A stretch of 16,636 bases of DNA, from NCBI GenBank assembly GCA_937888765.1, contig CALASU010000101.1, forward strand, positions 1 through 16,636, given 5' to 3'. The translations under genes and the position numbers were made by a program. This document shows positions 15,566-16,636 of this stretch, one piece after another. Position 1 is the first letter of the stretch; the number at the start of each line of letters is the position of its first letter. The notes below the pieces were generated by a model. It did no database searches and was not told where the DNA came from. It saw only the letters and a list, made by a program, of their open reading frames with translations. The stretch is from an uncultured Clostridia bacterium. Its GTDB lineage: Bacteria; Bacillota; Clostridia; Lachnospirales; Anaerotignaceae.

Positions 15566-15569
15566 TTCT

Positions 15570-16636
15570 TTAATTTTTCCTTATTTGGTTTCTATACTTC
15601 AGCCAATCATCTATTCCTTTATACTGTTCGTCCCAACTGATCCGCTGCACTTGAAAGCCATATTCATTCGCAAGCTGAATCATCTGCATACAGCTTTGCT
15701 CCACATGGGGATTGCTATCCTTATCCATGTCATAGGCTTCTACAATCTTTTCCGTGCCATTCTGTTTCAACTGTGCAAAAATCGGCTCTAACGCCTTATA
15801 ATGGCTCACACCAGCCAGAGCAACAAAGGTCTTGCCGCAGAAAGAATGGGCAATATTCGCTTTCAACGCACCTTCTGTCACATAGACCGTTTTCGCCGCA
15901 GGATCGCCAATGAAATGCACAGGCTCGCCTACAGACGTGCCTCGGAAGTGATTGGAACTGGAAAACCAGATATATTTCTTATCCTCAATCGGTCTGTCCA
16001 AACGAATCTGAAAGCCCTCAATCCTGCCGTCCATAGAGCGAACAGGAATCAGAATACCCGAAGCATTCTTATTGAAGTTGATACCATAGGTATTATTCTT
16101 TTTTGTATAAAATCCCGGCACACCATCCAGTCTGCATTCTTTCCCGATCAATGCAGATACAATCTTATCAAAGCCAAATGCAGGCGTACTTCTGTAGCCA
16201 TATTTGATAATATCTTCCGTGCAAAGCCCTCTCTGCTGCAGATTCTCCCGATGATCTTTTGACAGGATCAGCTGTGAAAGCAGCATAGAGTAGGTCTGAT
16301 GCCGCACTTCCAAATCAGCCTTTGGAAGCTGCTCCATATCAGGCGTATAGACTTTTTTCGATTTCGGCGGTTCGCCTGCTTCCTTTCCGCAGTGCAGGAT
16401 CTCACAGATTTCCGAAAAAGCCTGAGCATTACTGATCTGAAATACCTTGCCGTACAACTTGATCATACCGCCGCTTTCACCGCAGTAATTACATCGGAAA
16501 ACATTTTTCTCCAGATGCAGATTCATCTTTCCTTTTTTATGCCCGCATAAAGGACAGTCTACATCCATGTTGGTCGGATACCGACGACGGACTTTCAGAT
16601 TGAGAATTTCCGCAATGTCTATGATTGTAAATGGAT
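15570..16636 (-). CDS. CHC2 zinc-finger, primase-like mobile-element protein, 5' end outside the window
   Basis: Probable DNA primase-like replication protein of an integrative element, plasmid or phage. Seen: a zinc finger with CPLCGHKKGKMNL and FRCNYCGESGG (two CxxC pairs) near the start, IKLYG, a middle helical region, then GILIPVRSMDGRIEGFQIRL and a TOPRIM-like end with VYVTEGALKANIAHSF and an acidic DMDKDSN, finishing GIDDWLKYR; this resembles CHC2 plus DUF3854-type proteins. An internal ATG exists at 16568, but the frame stays open to the window edge and reads IIDIAEILNLKVRRRYP before the zinc finger, as expected for the family, so the true start lies outside. At least 355 residues. It is the best sign that mobile DNA resumes to the right of nadABC. 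Confidence 0.72.
   Translation of the reverse strand, partial: PFTIIDIAEILNLKVRRRYPTNMDVDCPLCGHKKGKMNLHLEKNVFRCNYCGESGGMIKLYGKVFQISNAQAFSEICEILHCGKEAGEPPKSKKVYTPDMEQLPKADLEVRHQTYSMLLSQLILSKDHRENLQQRGLCTEDIIKYGYRSTPAFGFDKIVSALIGKECRLDGVPGFYTKKNNTYGINFNKNASGILIPVRSMDGRIEGFQIRLDRPIEDKKYIWFSSSNHFRGTSVGEPVHFIGDPAAKTVYVTEGALKANIAHSFCGKTFVALAGVSHYKALEPIFAQLKQNGTEKIVEAYDMDKDSNPHVEQSCMQMIQLANEYGFQVQRISWDEQYKGIDDWLKYRNQIRKN

Larger units (their letters stand above)
15247..15569. other. Structured non-coding region between the antiporter and the primase-like gene
   Basis: No gene recognised. It contains a minus-strand terminator (15323-15360), a cluster of overlapping short hairpins at 15384-15410 (TTCAG-AGG-CTGAA and AGAGGC/GCCTCT cannot form together) and a hairpin beside the primase-like stop. 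The remainder is A/T-rich. Confidence 0.55.

Overview
The window looks like chromosome from an anaerobic, endospore-forming Clostridia, probably Lachnospirales or an Anaerotignum-like relative; the genus is a guess. Support comes from a complete spoIIAA-spoIIAB-sigF operon, a sigma-K gene, Gram-positive ribosome binding sites, moderate GC content and clostridial mobile-element families. No database search was possible, so product names rest on motifs and remembered family sequences.

Left part (1-5.6 kb). A KdpD-like sensor kinase lacking the usual N-terminal KdpD/USP domains overlaps its KdpE-like response regulator. A bidirectional terminator separates the pair from two tandem type I GAPDH genes on the minus strand. 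The distal one (2410-3429) has lost the usual NAD-selecting residues and the proximal one (3729-4736) has kept them, which suggests an NADP-type and an NAD-type pair. Both upstream regions carry GGGAC/GTCC boxes resembling the CggR glycolytic operator. Next come a 33-residue membrane peptide with a good promoter and a divergent zinc-ribbon protein.

Middle part (5.6-10.4 kb). The sigma-F operon converges on the zinc-ribbon gene, and the two genes share one palindrome as stop codons and terminator. Divergent from spoIIA is sigK, which reads well up to GISRSYV in the region 4.2 helix-turn-helix and then breaks into unrelated sequence. A convergent large serine recombinase follows at once, with two small ORFs upstream of it and a decayed IS200-type transposase beyond them. 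This is the architecture of a skin-type sigK-intervening element, but with the break far closer to the sigK 3' end than in the classical Bacillus element. The missing sigK 3' end was not found in the window.

Right part (10.4-16.6 kb). Two tandem plus-strand terminators with no intact gene in front of them precede nadA-nadB-nadC (quinolinate and NAD synthesis) and an NhaC-family antiporter. The window ends inside a minus-strand CHC2 zinc-finger, primase-like protein of a mobile-element type. Whether the sigK-intervening element is short (ending before nadA) or long (carrying nadABC and the primase-like gene) cannot be decided here, and it is the main open question.
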